From: Bradyrhizobium elkanii WSM2783
Lineage (GTDB): Bacteria > Pseudomonadota > Alphaproteobacteria > Rhizobiales > Xanthobacteraceae
Reading direction: 5' to 3'
Length of the DNA stretch: 64,000 bases
NCBI RefSeq assembly: GCF_000472865.1
Contig: NZ_AXAP01000030.1
Coordinates: 1 to 64,000, forward strand
The notes below the pieces were generated by a model, which was not told where the DNA came from, ran no database searches, and worked only from the letters and a program-made list of their open reading frames with translations. Within the stretch, counting starts at the first letter, position 1. Every line of letters begins with the position of its first letter. Shown here in pieces: positions 32,429-40,995 of this stretch. The translations under genes were made by a program, and so were the position numbers.

Positions 32429-32643
32429 ATCCCCCTCTAGCCTGCCCGGGGCTGGCCGGCAAGCCAGCCGGGTTCCAAGGCGGCCCTGAACCCCAATGTT
32501 TCATCCATCTGGCGCGGACGAAACAAAATCCCGAGGCAACGAAATCATTTTCGCCCCCGGCGAAGACAGCGGGAAACGGGCGGCCTCTATCACTCCCGCC
32601 AACGAAACGACGGGCCACCAAGGCCCACTGACAGGGAACCGTC

Positions 32644-32904
32644 ATGATCAAGGCACTTTCCGCCGTCGCCGTTGCCGCCTTCATTGCCGCCGCTCTCACC
32701 GTTCTTCCCGGCTTTGCGCCCCAGGTCGAGGCCAGCGTGCCCCGCGCTCTTGCCAAGGCTGACCGGCTGGACATCCGCCCCGCGGGCAACGATCACTGTG
32801 CGCAGCAGAACTGGCCGAACTTTGACGCTTCCTGCCTCCGGAACGCCGGCACCCAGAGCGGCGTTCGCGAAGCCCGCCTCGTCACCGCCGATCGCACGCC
32901 GTAA
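32644..32904 (+). CDS. Small exported protein
   Basis: The 86-residue precursor (ATG 32644, AGGGAA upstream) has a signal peptide with likely cleavage after VEA and a short mature part. Two cysteines (NDHCAQQNWPNFDASCLRNA) probably form a disulfide. This CxxQxWPxxxxxCL pattern recurs in short Bradyrhizobium secreted proteins. The function is unknown. Confidence 0.65.
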   Translation: MIKALSAVAVAAFIAAALTVLPGFAPQVEASVPRALAKADRLDIRPAGNDHCAQQNWPNFDASCLRNAGTQSGVREARLVTADRTP

Positions 32905-33022
32905 CCCCGGCCCCCCCTCCGTAGGAACATAGTGGTAATTTGCGACGTCTCGTCGCAGACTGCCGTTTGGTCGCGCCCTTGAGGATGATCCGGTCGGCGC
33001 GGTGCAATCGGGGGTCTCGCTG

Positions 33023-34933
33023 ATGTCAAGCACGCCCGCCATCGCCTCAGGCCATCCGCCGAGCCCCCTTCCTCTTGCAACAACCATCGGCGCGCTTGGC
33101 GTCGTTTATGGCGATATCGGGACCAGTCCCCTGTATGCATTGAAGGAGGCTGCCAGGGCGGCCGCCCATGGCGGCACGATCGCGCCGAACGCCGTCCTGG
33201 GCGTGGTATCGCTGATCCTGTGGGCGCTGATCCTGATCATCTCGATCAAATACGCGCTCCTGATCCTGCGCGCGGACAACCGCGGCGAAGGCGGGATCGT
33301 GGCGATATTGGCGCTGCTGCACGCGCGCCATGCCCAGCCGGGCACCTGGCGTGCGCAGCTTCTGGTCGTCGGCCTCATCGGCGCCGCCCTGCTCTACGGC
33401 GACGGCGCAATCACCCCGGCGATCTCGGTCTTGAGCGCGATCGAGGGATTAAAGGTGGACGCGCCATCGCTGGCGCCGGCGGTGGTGCCGATCACCATCG
33501 TAATTCTGGTTGGCCTGTTCGCGATGCAGAAGCAGGGCACCGGCTTCATCGGCCGGATTTTCGGACCGGTCATGCTAGGCTGGTTCCTTGTTCTCGCGGC
33601 GCTCGGCATCCACGGCATCGTCCAGGCGCCGGCGGTGCTCGCGGCACTCAGCCCGTTCTATGCCTTCAATTTCCTGATCCACCAGAATTTCCACATCAGC
33701 TTCGCCATCCTCGGCGCAGCTTTTCTCGCGGTCACGGGCGGTGAGGCGATGTACGCCGACATGGGGCACTTTGGGCGGTTTCCGATCCGGCTCGCCTGGT
33801 TCGCCGTCTGCCTGCCCGCGCTGGTGCTCAATTATTTCGGGCAGGCCGCGCTGTTGATCACCGATCCGGGCGCGCTGGACCATCCGTTCTTCCAGCTCTC
33901 GCCCGACTGGCTGCACTACCCGCTGGTCGCTTTCTCCGCGATCGCCACCGTGATCGCCTCCCAAGCGATCATCTCGGGCGTGTTCTCGCTGACCCAGCAA
34001 TCGATCCAGCTCGGCTTCCTGCCGCGGATGCACATCCTCCACACCACCAGCGACGCGATCGGTCAGATCTATGTGCCGCTGGTGAACTGGCTGCTCGCCG
34101 CCGCGACGCTTGGCGCGGTACTGGGCTTTGGCACTTCGGACGCCCTCGCCGGCGCCTATGGCATCGCGGTGTCCTTGCTGATGGCGATCACCACGCTGCT
34201 GGCGGCGCTGGTTGCGATCCAGTGGGGCTACTCGCCGCTGATCGTGCTCGCCGTCAACGGTTTCTTCCTTGTCATCGACCTCATCTTCTTCGCGGCCAAC
34301 TCGACCAAGCTGCACGAAGGCGGCTGGTTTCCGCTGCTGCTTGCAGGCTTGATCGCGTTCCTGATGCTCACCTGGCGCGGCGGTGTAAAACTGGTCGAGC
34401 GCGCCCGCGCAAGACTGCGCCAGCCGGAAGAGGATTTGATCGAGACCGCGATCACCAAGTGCCGCGCCAGGCTGCCGGGCACTGCCGTGTTCCTCGCAGC
34501 CGCGCCGAGCGGCGTGCCGCTCGCACTGACGCAATTCGTCAAGCACAACCACGTCCTGCACGAACGCGTTCTTTTGGTCACCGTGCAGATCGAGGAATCC
34601 CCGCGCATTTCCGAGGACGACCGCGCCGAGATCATCGACATCATCCCGGGCATCACGCGGGTGATCCTGCACTACGGCTTCATGCAATACCCGACCATCT
34701 ATGAGGGCCTGCAACTCGCCTGCCGACAGGGCAAGCTGCCCGGCATCGATCTTTCCGATGTCACCTACTATATCGGCCGCGAGACCATCATCCCGCGCGA
34801 GGACGTTCCGGGCATGTGGGTTTGGCGGGAATCAATCTTCGCATTCCTGCAACGCAACGCCGAACGCACCGCGGCGTTCTTCGGCGTGCCGACCGGACAG
34901 GTGGTGGAGTTCGGGACGGAAATCGAGATCTGA
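33023..34933 (+). CDS. kup: Kup-type low-affinity potassium transporter
   Basis: The 636-residue inner-membrane protein imports K+ with protons. Its N-terminus has the invariant LGVVYGDIGTSPLYALKEA, then twelve membrane helices, with ALLYGDGAITPAISVLSAIE as the second signature. The C-terminal third is a cytoplasmic domain. ATG 33023 is used; the in-frame GTG at 33002 has no better ribosome-binding site. Bradyrhizobium often has more than one kup. The region to its right is where the apparent insertion begins. Confidence 0.93.
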   Translation: MSSTPAIASGHPPSPLPLATTIGALGVVYGDIGTSPLYALKEAARAAAHGGTIAPNAVLGVVSLILWALILIISIKYALLILRADNRGEGGIVAILALLHARHAQPGTWRAQLLVVGLIGAALLYGDGAITPAISVLSAIEGLKVDAPSLAPAVVPITIVILVGLFAMQKQGTGFIGRIFGPVMLGWFLVLAALGIHGIVQAPAVLAALSPFYAFNFLIHQNFHISFAILGAAFLAVTGGEAMYADMGHFGRFPIRLAWFAVCLPALVLNYFGQAALLITDPGALDHPFFQLSPDWLHYPLVAFSAIATVIASQAIISGVFSLTQQSIQLGFLPRMHILHTTSDAIGQIYVPLVNWLLAAATLGAVLGFGTSDALAGAYGIAVSLLMAITTLLAALVAIQWGYSPLIVLAVNGFFLVIDLIFFAANSTKLHEGGWFPLLLAGLIAFLMLTWRGGVKLVERARARLRQPEEDLIETAITKCRARLPGTAVFLAAAPSGVPLALTQFVKHNHVLHERVLLVTVQIEESPRISEDDRAEIIDIIPGITRVILHYGFMQYPTIYEGLQLACRQGKLPGIDLSDVTYYIGRETIIPREDVPGMWVWRESIFAFLQRNAERTAAFFGVPTGQVVEFGTEIEI

Positions 34934-35065
34934 CTGGCTGGGCAGCAGGCCGCAATCGCAAAGCCATTGCCTGCAATCACAGCTACTCGATTGACTCGTA
35001 CTGAATGCCGATGTCAGCTTTGAGGTGACATGCTACGCGAGTCCGTGAGGCCTCGCCGAGGATCC

Positions 35066-36163
35066 TTACCGCAACAGCTCGGCGATGACGGCCCGGGCCA
35101 TCGCATTCTCGTGCGGCAGGCCGATCGAAATCCGGACCCAATCGTCAAGTGGCGGGAAAGCGCGGCCGACCTCGATGCCTTTAGCGCGCATTGCGGCAGC
35201 GATTTCGTGGTGTGGATGTCCGGTCTCAAAGAAGACGAAATTTCCCCGGGACTCTGAATGCCGGAGCCTCATGCTGCTCAGCAGCTCATGCCATTTGCCC
35301 CGCTCGGCGGCGACCTTTGCGCGCGTTGTCGCCACATAGCTGGAGTCCTGGAGGCTCGCTAATGCTGCCGCAAGCGAAAGGCGATCTACTGCGTCCGCGG
35401 ATCCCACCCCGGCGTTCTTGAGCGAAGTGGCAAGCGCTTTGGCCGCGATGCCATAACCGACCCCAAGACCGGCCAATCCGAAGATCTTGTCGAAAGTTCG
35501 GAACACGACCACGTTCTCGCCGTCTCGGACGAGGCCCATAGCCGTTCGCTTTTCGAAATCGGAATCGAATTCCAGATAGGCTTCGTCGACAATGACAAGC
35601 GTTCGTTTCGACATCTCGCGAACAAAAGCGATAAAGTTCACGGTATCACTGACCGTGCCGGAAGGGTTATGAGGGTTAACCAGATAGATTGCCCGAGTCC
35701 GCTCGTTCACCTTGGAGGCGATGGCTGGAAGATCATTCTCGAGCTCATGATTGAGCGGCACACCGATCACGACGCCGCCGCTGGGGAGCACTGCATCCAC
35801 CAGCGCGGTGTAACCCGGCTCAGAGTAGATGAACTCTCCTCCGCTTGGGCCGTCCTGAGCGAGACGAAATCCGAGTGGCTCAAGGATATCCCCGATCATA
35901 ACCTCGTCCATTGATAAACCTTCGCGCGCGGCGATCCTTTGCGTAAGGATGTCACCGAGTTCCCGACCGTAGCGGCAGAGTTCGCTAAGCTCGTCGCGAA
36001 CCACCGCAAGAGCCAGCGGCGAGGGACCGAACGGGTTTTCATTGAGCGACAGTCGTGTGCGAGCCGGCTGTGTTGCGCCTTCGGCACTGACCCTGATGAG
36101 CCTCGCTGGTCCGCCCAGCGCGAGCCCGATGGGGAAAGGATGATTGCGGCGGTTCAAGACCAT
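35066..36163 (-). CDS. Histidinol-phosphate aminotransferase-like PLP enzyme
   Basis: The 365-residue protein has the class I/II fold of HisC. LSLNENPFGPS, a PHNPSGTVSDTVNFIAFV substrate loop and VIVDEAYLEFDSD come first, then the PLP lysine in TFDKIFGLAGLGVGYGIA. The usual S/T-K-(I/A)-(F/H)-GLAGLR-GY is changed at a few positions, and the Arg after GLAGL is absent (GLG), so it may act on another amino acid than histidinol phosphate. It is isolated and lies in the segment between kup and gyrA, near the dioxygenase genes. Confidence 0.8.
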   Translation of the reverse strand: MVLNRRNHPFPIGLALGGPARLIRVSAEGATQPARTRLSLNENPFGPSPLALAVVRDELSELCRYGRELGDILTQRIAAREGLSMDEVMIGDILEPLGFRLAQDGPSGGEFIYSEPGYTALVDAVLPSGGVVIGVPLNHELENDLPAIASKVNERTRAIYLVNPHNPSGTVSDTVNFIAFVREMSKRTLVIVDEAYLEFDSDFEKRTAMGLVRDGENVVVFRTFDKIFGLAGLGVGYGIAAKALATSLKNAGVGSADAVDRLSLAAALASLQDSSYVATTRAKVAAERGKWHELLSSMRLRHSESRGNFVFFETGHPHHEIAAAMRAKGIEVGRAFPPLDDWVRISIGLPHENAMARAVIAELLR

Positions 36164-36626
36164 GATCCTATGCGATGTTCGACTGAACAGTGCGCAACAC
36201 TATGACGCGGCGGTTAGTGGATGATTGCAAACGCGCCCTAGTGTGGTTACGACTGTAAGACGATCAAGTCGTTTCCGGGTTCAAGACCGGGCATATTCGG
36301 CGGCAGATCGAGCGACTATAAACTTAACGGCCGCGACATTGCCGGTCGCCTAAATCGCAATTTCGCAGGTATTTGCTTTCATCGCTGATGACGTTTGATA
36401 GTGGCTTGAAACCTCGTAGCATCGGTAGCCAGATTACTGGACACAAAACAGCGACCTGAGCGCGAGTCTGCCACCGCTCGGACGGTTAGCGGGAGGCCGA
36501 TCACGCGACAGATAAACAATGACTCTATTTCCGCACGTCGCTTGTTGGACGCCATCGGACCAGTCGCCTTAGCCTCCCAAATGTCGTGTTGAAGACGCTT
36601 GTCAGATTGTTGCCGTGTGGATCGAG
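36164..36626. other. Intergenic, no gene recognised
   Basis: The 463 bases show no convincing frame. One stretch around 36250-36395 reads SRPGIFGGRSSDYKLNGRDI with no start, so it may be a gene fragment. The composition is more AT-rich than flanking core genes. Confidence 0.4.
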
Positions 36627-37568
36627 CTAACTGGGATCTCGCAAGAGAGAACTCGGATGTTGTCCGAACTGTCTGCGAAACGATCGATTGAAATAAGCAT
36701 AGTCGCCGAATCCGCTCGCGTACGCGATCTCGCGAATGGGCTGGCCGGTTTTCAGAAACGATCGTCGTTTCAACAGAAATGCCGCACGCTCGAGGCGGAC
36801 CGAGTTTATGTATCGGCTGCAGGTCGAATTTCTCGTTGTAAAGAGCTTCTGAACATAGCGTAGGGAGATTCGGGCCTCGCGGGCGACGTCGCCGGGGCCA
36901 AAATCAGGATCGGCAAAACGCTCCCTAATGATGTCGCAGATATGTCCAAACAGCCTCTCCGTGTGAACTGAACTATGTCCTGGCTCGGAGGGGGCGAATA
37001 ACGCGCCCAATAAGTCCAAGAGGGCTAGACGCATATAATCCTTGGTCGAATGGGACATTGATTGCTCGTCTTCAGCGCTATCTTGCAGCAGTCGACGGAG
37101 TTGTCGTGCGGCAGCGATTTCGCCGGATCGAAGCGGGCACCGCGGCTCCAAACCAAGGTAAGACAAGAGGGTACCGCGCGGCAGTTGCACGGAGGCCCAG
37201 TGGTTACCTTCTTCCTCAGACACATACGCTATGGGTCGGGCTGCATCCACGAGTGCGACATCACCGACGCTGAGTTCTATGGTTTGATCGTTCTGAATTA
37301 TTCCAGAGCGACCGCTCATCTGAAACACCGCGTAGTAGTGATCCTTCGCGTCAGCACGGACGTCCCGGTTCGTTCGCTCGAACCGATGGGCGCTGCAACT
37401 GAGGTCAACGGCCCTCAAGCCGTAGATACTTCGGGCCTGCACTCGACCCGAAAAGGCGCTGGGCTCGATCATGCTCGGCGTGTACCGCCCGCATATCGAT
37501 AGGACAGTACATTGCCACTCCTCGTAGTCCATACTTGGGATTGTGAGAAATTCGCTGCTTGAGTGCAC
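36627..37568 (-). CDS. AraC-family transcriptional regulator
   Basis: The 313-residue protein has an N-terminal cupin-like AraC_binding_2 domain (about 30-180) and two C-terminal helix-turn-helix motifs (about 215-305: GPGDVAREARISLRYVQKLF, then IREIAYASGFGDYAYFNRSF and RRQFGQHPS). It is divergent from the dioxygenase genes, the usual place for activators such as BenR, XylS or AntR. GTG 37568, preceded by GAGG, is chosen; a TTG at 37586 and an ATG at 37532 are alternatives. Confidence 0.85.
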   Translation of the reverse strand: MHSSSEFLTIPSMDYEEWQCTVLSICGRYTPSMIEPSAFSGRVQARSIYGLRAVDLSCSAHRFERTNRDVRADAKDHYYAVFQMSGRSGIIQNDQTIELSVGDVALVDAARPIAYVSEEEGNHWASVQLPRGTLLSYLGLEPRCPLRSGEIAAARQLRRLLQDSAEDEQSMSHSTKDYMRLALLDLLGALFAPSEPGHSSVHTERLFGHICDIIRERFADPDFGPGDVAREARISLRYVQKLFTTRNSTCSRYINSVRLERAAFLLKRRSFLKTGQPIREIAYASGFGDYAYFNRSFRRQFGQHPSSLLRDPS

Positions 37569-37930
37569 CGCCGCCGCCTCTATCAAGCGTTCTCGATGGG
37601 TAGAAAAGCGCTCTTAAACATAGGTCAACAAAAGCGTCCTCAAACGGAGAACGTTTCAGGCCGCATACTAAAGATAACAAGACCAAACTATTTTTTGGAT
37701 CACAGATGATCACCTCCCCGAGAAATGGGTGTGAGGCCGACCGGTTTGTATGGAAGCTCCTTGCCGCCTCACGACCGCTGATCAGCATTGTGCGCGTGTG
37801 TCCATCTGGAACGGGCGCGAGAGTCTCACGACGGATGGGGAATCCGGCCGTAGAGTCGGGGCCGTATCGTCGATAGTTGCAATACATCGTCGATCATCAA
37901 CCGACGCAGGTAATTGACGAGGTCAGGCCC
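37569..37930. promoter_or_regulatory. Divergent control region of the dioxygenase operon
   Basis: The 362 bases between the AraC-type gene and the dioxygenase start must hold both promoters. I could not find a clear XylS-type direct repeat (TGCA-N6-GGNTA). AT-rich tracts near 37600-37710 are the most promoter-like. GAGG just before 37931 is the ribosome-binding site for the large subunit. Confidence 0.45.
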
Positions 37931-39268
37931 ATGGCAGCGAGCATCATTGAGCGTCTTGACGCGGCATTGATTGAGGATTCCACGAACGGGTTGTTTCGTT
38001 GTGACCGCACGATCTTTACCGACAAAGAACTCTTCGAACTGGAAATGGAGCATTTGTTTGAGGGTAACTGGGTCTATCTCGCGCATGAGAGCCAGATTCC
38101 AGACCGGAACGACTATTTCACGACCTGGATGGGGCGGCAGCCCGTCTTTGTAACACGCAACAAAGACAACGAACTTGGCGCTTTCATCAATGCTTGCAGT
38201 CATCGTGGTGCGATGCTTTGCCGCTACAAGCGCGGCAACAAGTCGACATTTACCTGCCCGTTTCACGGCTGGACGTTCAGCAATGCCGGTAAATTGCTGA
38301 GAGTGAAGGATCCAGACGGCGCCGGCTATCCGAACCAATTCGGCAGCAACGGCTCCCACGATTTGAAGACGGTTGCGAGGTTCGAATCCTATCGGGGCTT
38401 TCTGTTTGGGAGTCTCAATCCGGATGTGCAGCCGTTGCCCGAATTTCTCGGTGAGGCAACAAAGATCATCGACATGATGATCGACCAGGCGCCTGACGGA
38501 CTGGAGGTGCTACGCGGCTCATCCAGCTACATCTACGACGGCAATTGGAAGTTGCAGACCGAGAACGGTGCCGACGGTTATCATGTGTCCTCAGTGCATT
38601 GGAATTACGTTGCGACGACAGGCCGTCGCAGCGCGGAATCGGATGACGTTAAGGCAGCCGACATGAGCAAATTTGCCAAGCAGAGAGGAGGATACTATTC
38701 GTTCAACAACGGCCACTTGGTCCTTTGGTCTCGGTGGGCCGATCCGACCAGCAGGCCAGCCTATGCTCAGCGGGAGAAACTTATCGCTAAGCATGGCAGA
38801 GCCAAAGCCGAATGGATGGTCGAGAACCTCCGCAATCTCTGCATCTATCCGAACCTCTATCTGATGGATCAGATGAGTTCCCAACTGCGCGTTAGCCGCC
38901 CCCTGTCCGTGGATAAGACGGAGGTGACGATCTATTGCATCGCGCCGAAGAATGAACCGGCCGAGCATCGGGCGCGCCGCATTCGCCAGTACGAAGATTT
39001 CTTCAATGCCAGCGGAATGGCGACGCCCGACGACCTTGAGGAGTTCCGTGCTTGCCAACAGGCCTACATGGCCTCTTCGATGCGGTGGAATGACTTATCG
39101 CGCGGCGCAACGCACTGGATTGAAGGTGCCGATGAGGCAGCGCGGGCCATCGACCTTCATCCGGTGAGAAGCGGCGTGAAGATCGAAGACGAAGGCCTTT
39201 TTCTCGTTCAGCACAGGCATTGGTCTACGGCACTTCGCGCGGCTGTAGCTAAGGGAGAGCAAGCATGA
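37931..39268 (+). CDS. Aromatic-ring dioxygenase large subunit (benzoate/anthranilate type)
   Basis: The 445-residue protein has the Rieske [2Fe-2S] ligands C89 and H91 (ACSHRG) and C109 and H112 (CPFHGW), and the mononuclear-iron region ENGADGYHVSSVH with D215, H218 and H223. Overall order and wording match BenA, XylX and AntA proteins. It should add O2 to a benzoate- or anthranilate-like ring. Start ATG 37931 has GAGG at proper spacing; an upstream TTG at 37877 is less likely. The 3' end overlaps the small-subunit gene by four bases. Confidence 0.9.
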   Translation: MAASIIERLDAALIEDSTNGLFRCDRTIFTDKELFELEMEHLFEGNWVYLAHESQIPDRNDYFTTWMGRQPVFVTRNKDNELGAFINACSHRGAMLCRYKRGNKSTFTCPFHGWTFSNAGKLLRVKDPDGAGYPNQFGSNGSHDLKTVARFESYRGFLFGSLNPDVQPLPEFLGEATKIIDMMIDQAPDGLEVLRGSSSYIYDGNWKLQTENGADGYHVSSVHWNYVATTGRRSAESDDVKAADMSKFAKQRGGYYSFNNGHLVLWSRWADPTSRPAYAQREKLIAKHGRAKAEWMVENLRNLCIYPNLYLMDQMSSQLRVSRPLSVDKTEVTIYCIAPKNEPAEHRARRIRQYEDFFNASGMATPDDLEEFRACQQAYMASSMRWNDLSRGATHWIEGADEAARAIDLHPVRSGVKIEDEGLFLVQHRHWSTALRAAVAKGEQA

Positions 39269-39756
39269 GCACTATTTCCCTATCCGCTGTTGAGGCGTTC
39301 CTTTATGCGGAAGCCCGCGCTCTTGATGATCGGAATTGGGACGCGTGGCTCGCCTTCTATGCTCCCGATGCGAGCTTTTGGATGCCGGCTTGGGACGACA
39401 ACGACGGGCTTGTTGAGGATCCTCAAAGCGAGATCTCGTTGGTCTACTATGCGCGCCGCAGCGGCTTGGAGGACCGAGTGTTTCGCATCAAGACCGAACG
39501 GTCGAGCGCAAGCACCCCCGAGCCACGGACATCGCACAACATCTCGAATGTCGAGATCCTTTCTCACGGCGATGGAAAGGTTGACCTTAGGTTCAACTGG
39601 TTGACGCTCAGCTATCGGTACAAGATCGTCGACACATATTTTGGAGTTTCCTTCTACACGCTCGAGATTGCCGGTGAACGTCCAATGATCAAAGCGAAGA
39701 AGGTAATTCTGAAGAACGACTACATCCACCACGTGATCGACGTCTATCACGTCTAA
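39265..39756 (+). CDS. Aromatic-ring dioxygenase small subunit
   Basis: The 163-residue protein has the cone-like NTF2 fold of dioxygenase beta subunits (AEARALDDRNWDAWLAFYAP and DASFWMPAWDDN at the start, then KVILKNDYIHHVIDVYHV near the end). It gives structural support to the alpha subunit in an alpha-3 beta-3 hexamer. It is coupled to the large-subunit gene through ATGA. Confidence 0.88.
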   Translation: MSTISLSAVEAFLYAEARALDDRNWDAWLAFYAPDASFWMPAWDDNDGLVEDPQSEISLVYYARRSGLEDRVFRIKTERSSASTPEPRTSHNISNVEILSHGDGKVDLRFNWLTLSYRYKIVDTYFGVSFYTLEIAGERPMIKAKKVILKNDYIHHVIDVYHV

Positions 39757-39781
39757 CGATGACCGGCATTAGAGCGGATGC

Positions 39782-40807
39782 ATGCCCAGGATAGCTCTTA
39801 ACTTCGAAAACGGAATCACAAGGTTCATCGATGCAGGCGAAAATGAGAGCATCGCCGACGCGGCTTATCGGCAGAGCGTCAATGTGCCGCTCGACTGTAC
39901 CAACGGCGTTTGCGGCACCTGTAAGGCCTTCCGGCAATCCGGACAGTGTGATCTGGGATCGCCGTCCAAGGATGTGTTGAGCGACGCAGAGGCAAGCGAA
40001 GGTTATATCCTCTGTTGCCAGACTAAGGCCAGGAGCGACATGGTAATCGACATCTTGGCTTCGTCCGACGCCTGCAAAGTGAAACCCAAGAGGACCATTT
40101 GCGAAGTCGTCAATCTGGAGCCTTTATCGGACCATCGCATTAGGCTTTCGGTCAAATCGCTCGAGGGCGAGCTCCCGATGTTCTTGCCGGGACAGTACGT
40201 CAACATTACCGCTCCGGATGAAGGGATAAGTCGGCCGTATTCATTCACCTCCGCGCCGGGTAGCGACGTGGCAACGTTTCTGATCCGCAATCTGCCGAAC
40301 GGCAGGATGAGCGTGTATCTTAAAGCAAAGGCCAAACGAGGAGAACGGCTCGTTCTCGACGGCCCGTTTGGCAATTTTTATCTTCGCGTACCCACACGGC
40401 CAATGTTGTTCATCGCTGCTGGGACCGGCGTTGGACCATTCTTGTCAATGCTTGAATACCTTGCCAGGACGGGAAACTGCGATCAGCCCGTGCGACTCAT
40501 TTACGGCGTGCGCGACCCCGCTGATCTTGTCGAGCTCGAGCGGATCGAGGCGCTTCGAGCGCTCCTTCCGAACCTCAGCTATGTCACGACCTGCTCGAAT
40601 CCTGCAAGCCAACATCAGCTATCCGGGCGCGTTACAGACCATCTGAGCGCTGAAGCGCTGAATCATGGTGATGTTGACGTTTACTTGTGTGGACCGCCCG
40701 AAATGGTCGAAAGCGCCCGACAGCACGCAGCGAAGTGTGGCTCACCGCCTGCAAACATTTATTTCGAGAAGTTCGCTCCTGCAGTGGCGACATTGTATCA
40801 AGCCTGA
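39782..40807 (+). CDS. Dioxygenase reductase, ferredoxin-FAD-NAD type
   Basis: The 341-residue protein passes electrons from NADH to the oxygenase. It has an N-terminal plant-type [2Fe-2S] domain (C39, C44, C47 in DCTNGVCGTCKAF, and C78 or C79 in YILCCQ). The FAD domain has RPYSFTSAPG, and the NAD domain has AAGTGVGPFLSML and VYLCGPPEMVES. This matches BenC/AntC. It starts 25 bases after the small subunit and ends the operon. No dihydrodiol dehydrogenase (BenD) gene follows. Confidence 0.9.
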   Translation: MPRIALNFENGITRFIDAGENESIADAAYRQSVNVPLDCTNGVCGTCKAFRQSGQCDLGSPSKDVLSDAEASEGYILCCQTKARSDMVIDILASSDACKVKPKRTICEVVNLEPLSDHRIRLSVKSLEGELPMFLPGQYVNITAPDEGISRPYSFTSAPGSDVATFLIRNLPNGRMSVYLKAKAKRGERLVLDGPFGNFYLRVPTRPMLFIAAGTGVGPFLSMLEYLARTGNCDQPVRLIYGVRDPADLVELERIEALRALLPNLSYVTTCSNPASQHQLSGRVTDHLSAEALNHGDVDVYLCGPPEMVESARQHAAKCGSPPANIYFEKFAPAVATLYQA

Positions 40808-40995
40808 ACGATCAAAATCCGCGCTCGAATGATTGTGGACCTCATCGCGTGTCAGATAACGAACTCCGCAGCGCAACCGTAGCGACTTTAGCGAAGGCCG
40901 AGAACGTTCTTGAGCAGTGACAAAGCGTTCGCTTGGCATCAAGCTCCGCTGCGTGAATCGCGACGTTGGAGAGGATGCGATCCGCTCCTCCTAAA

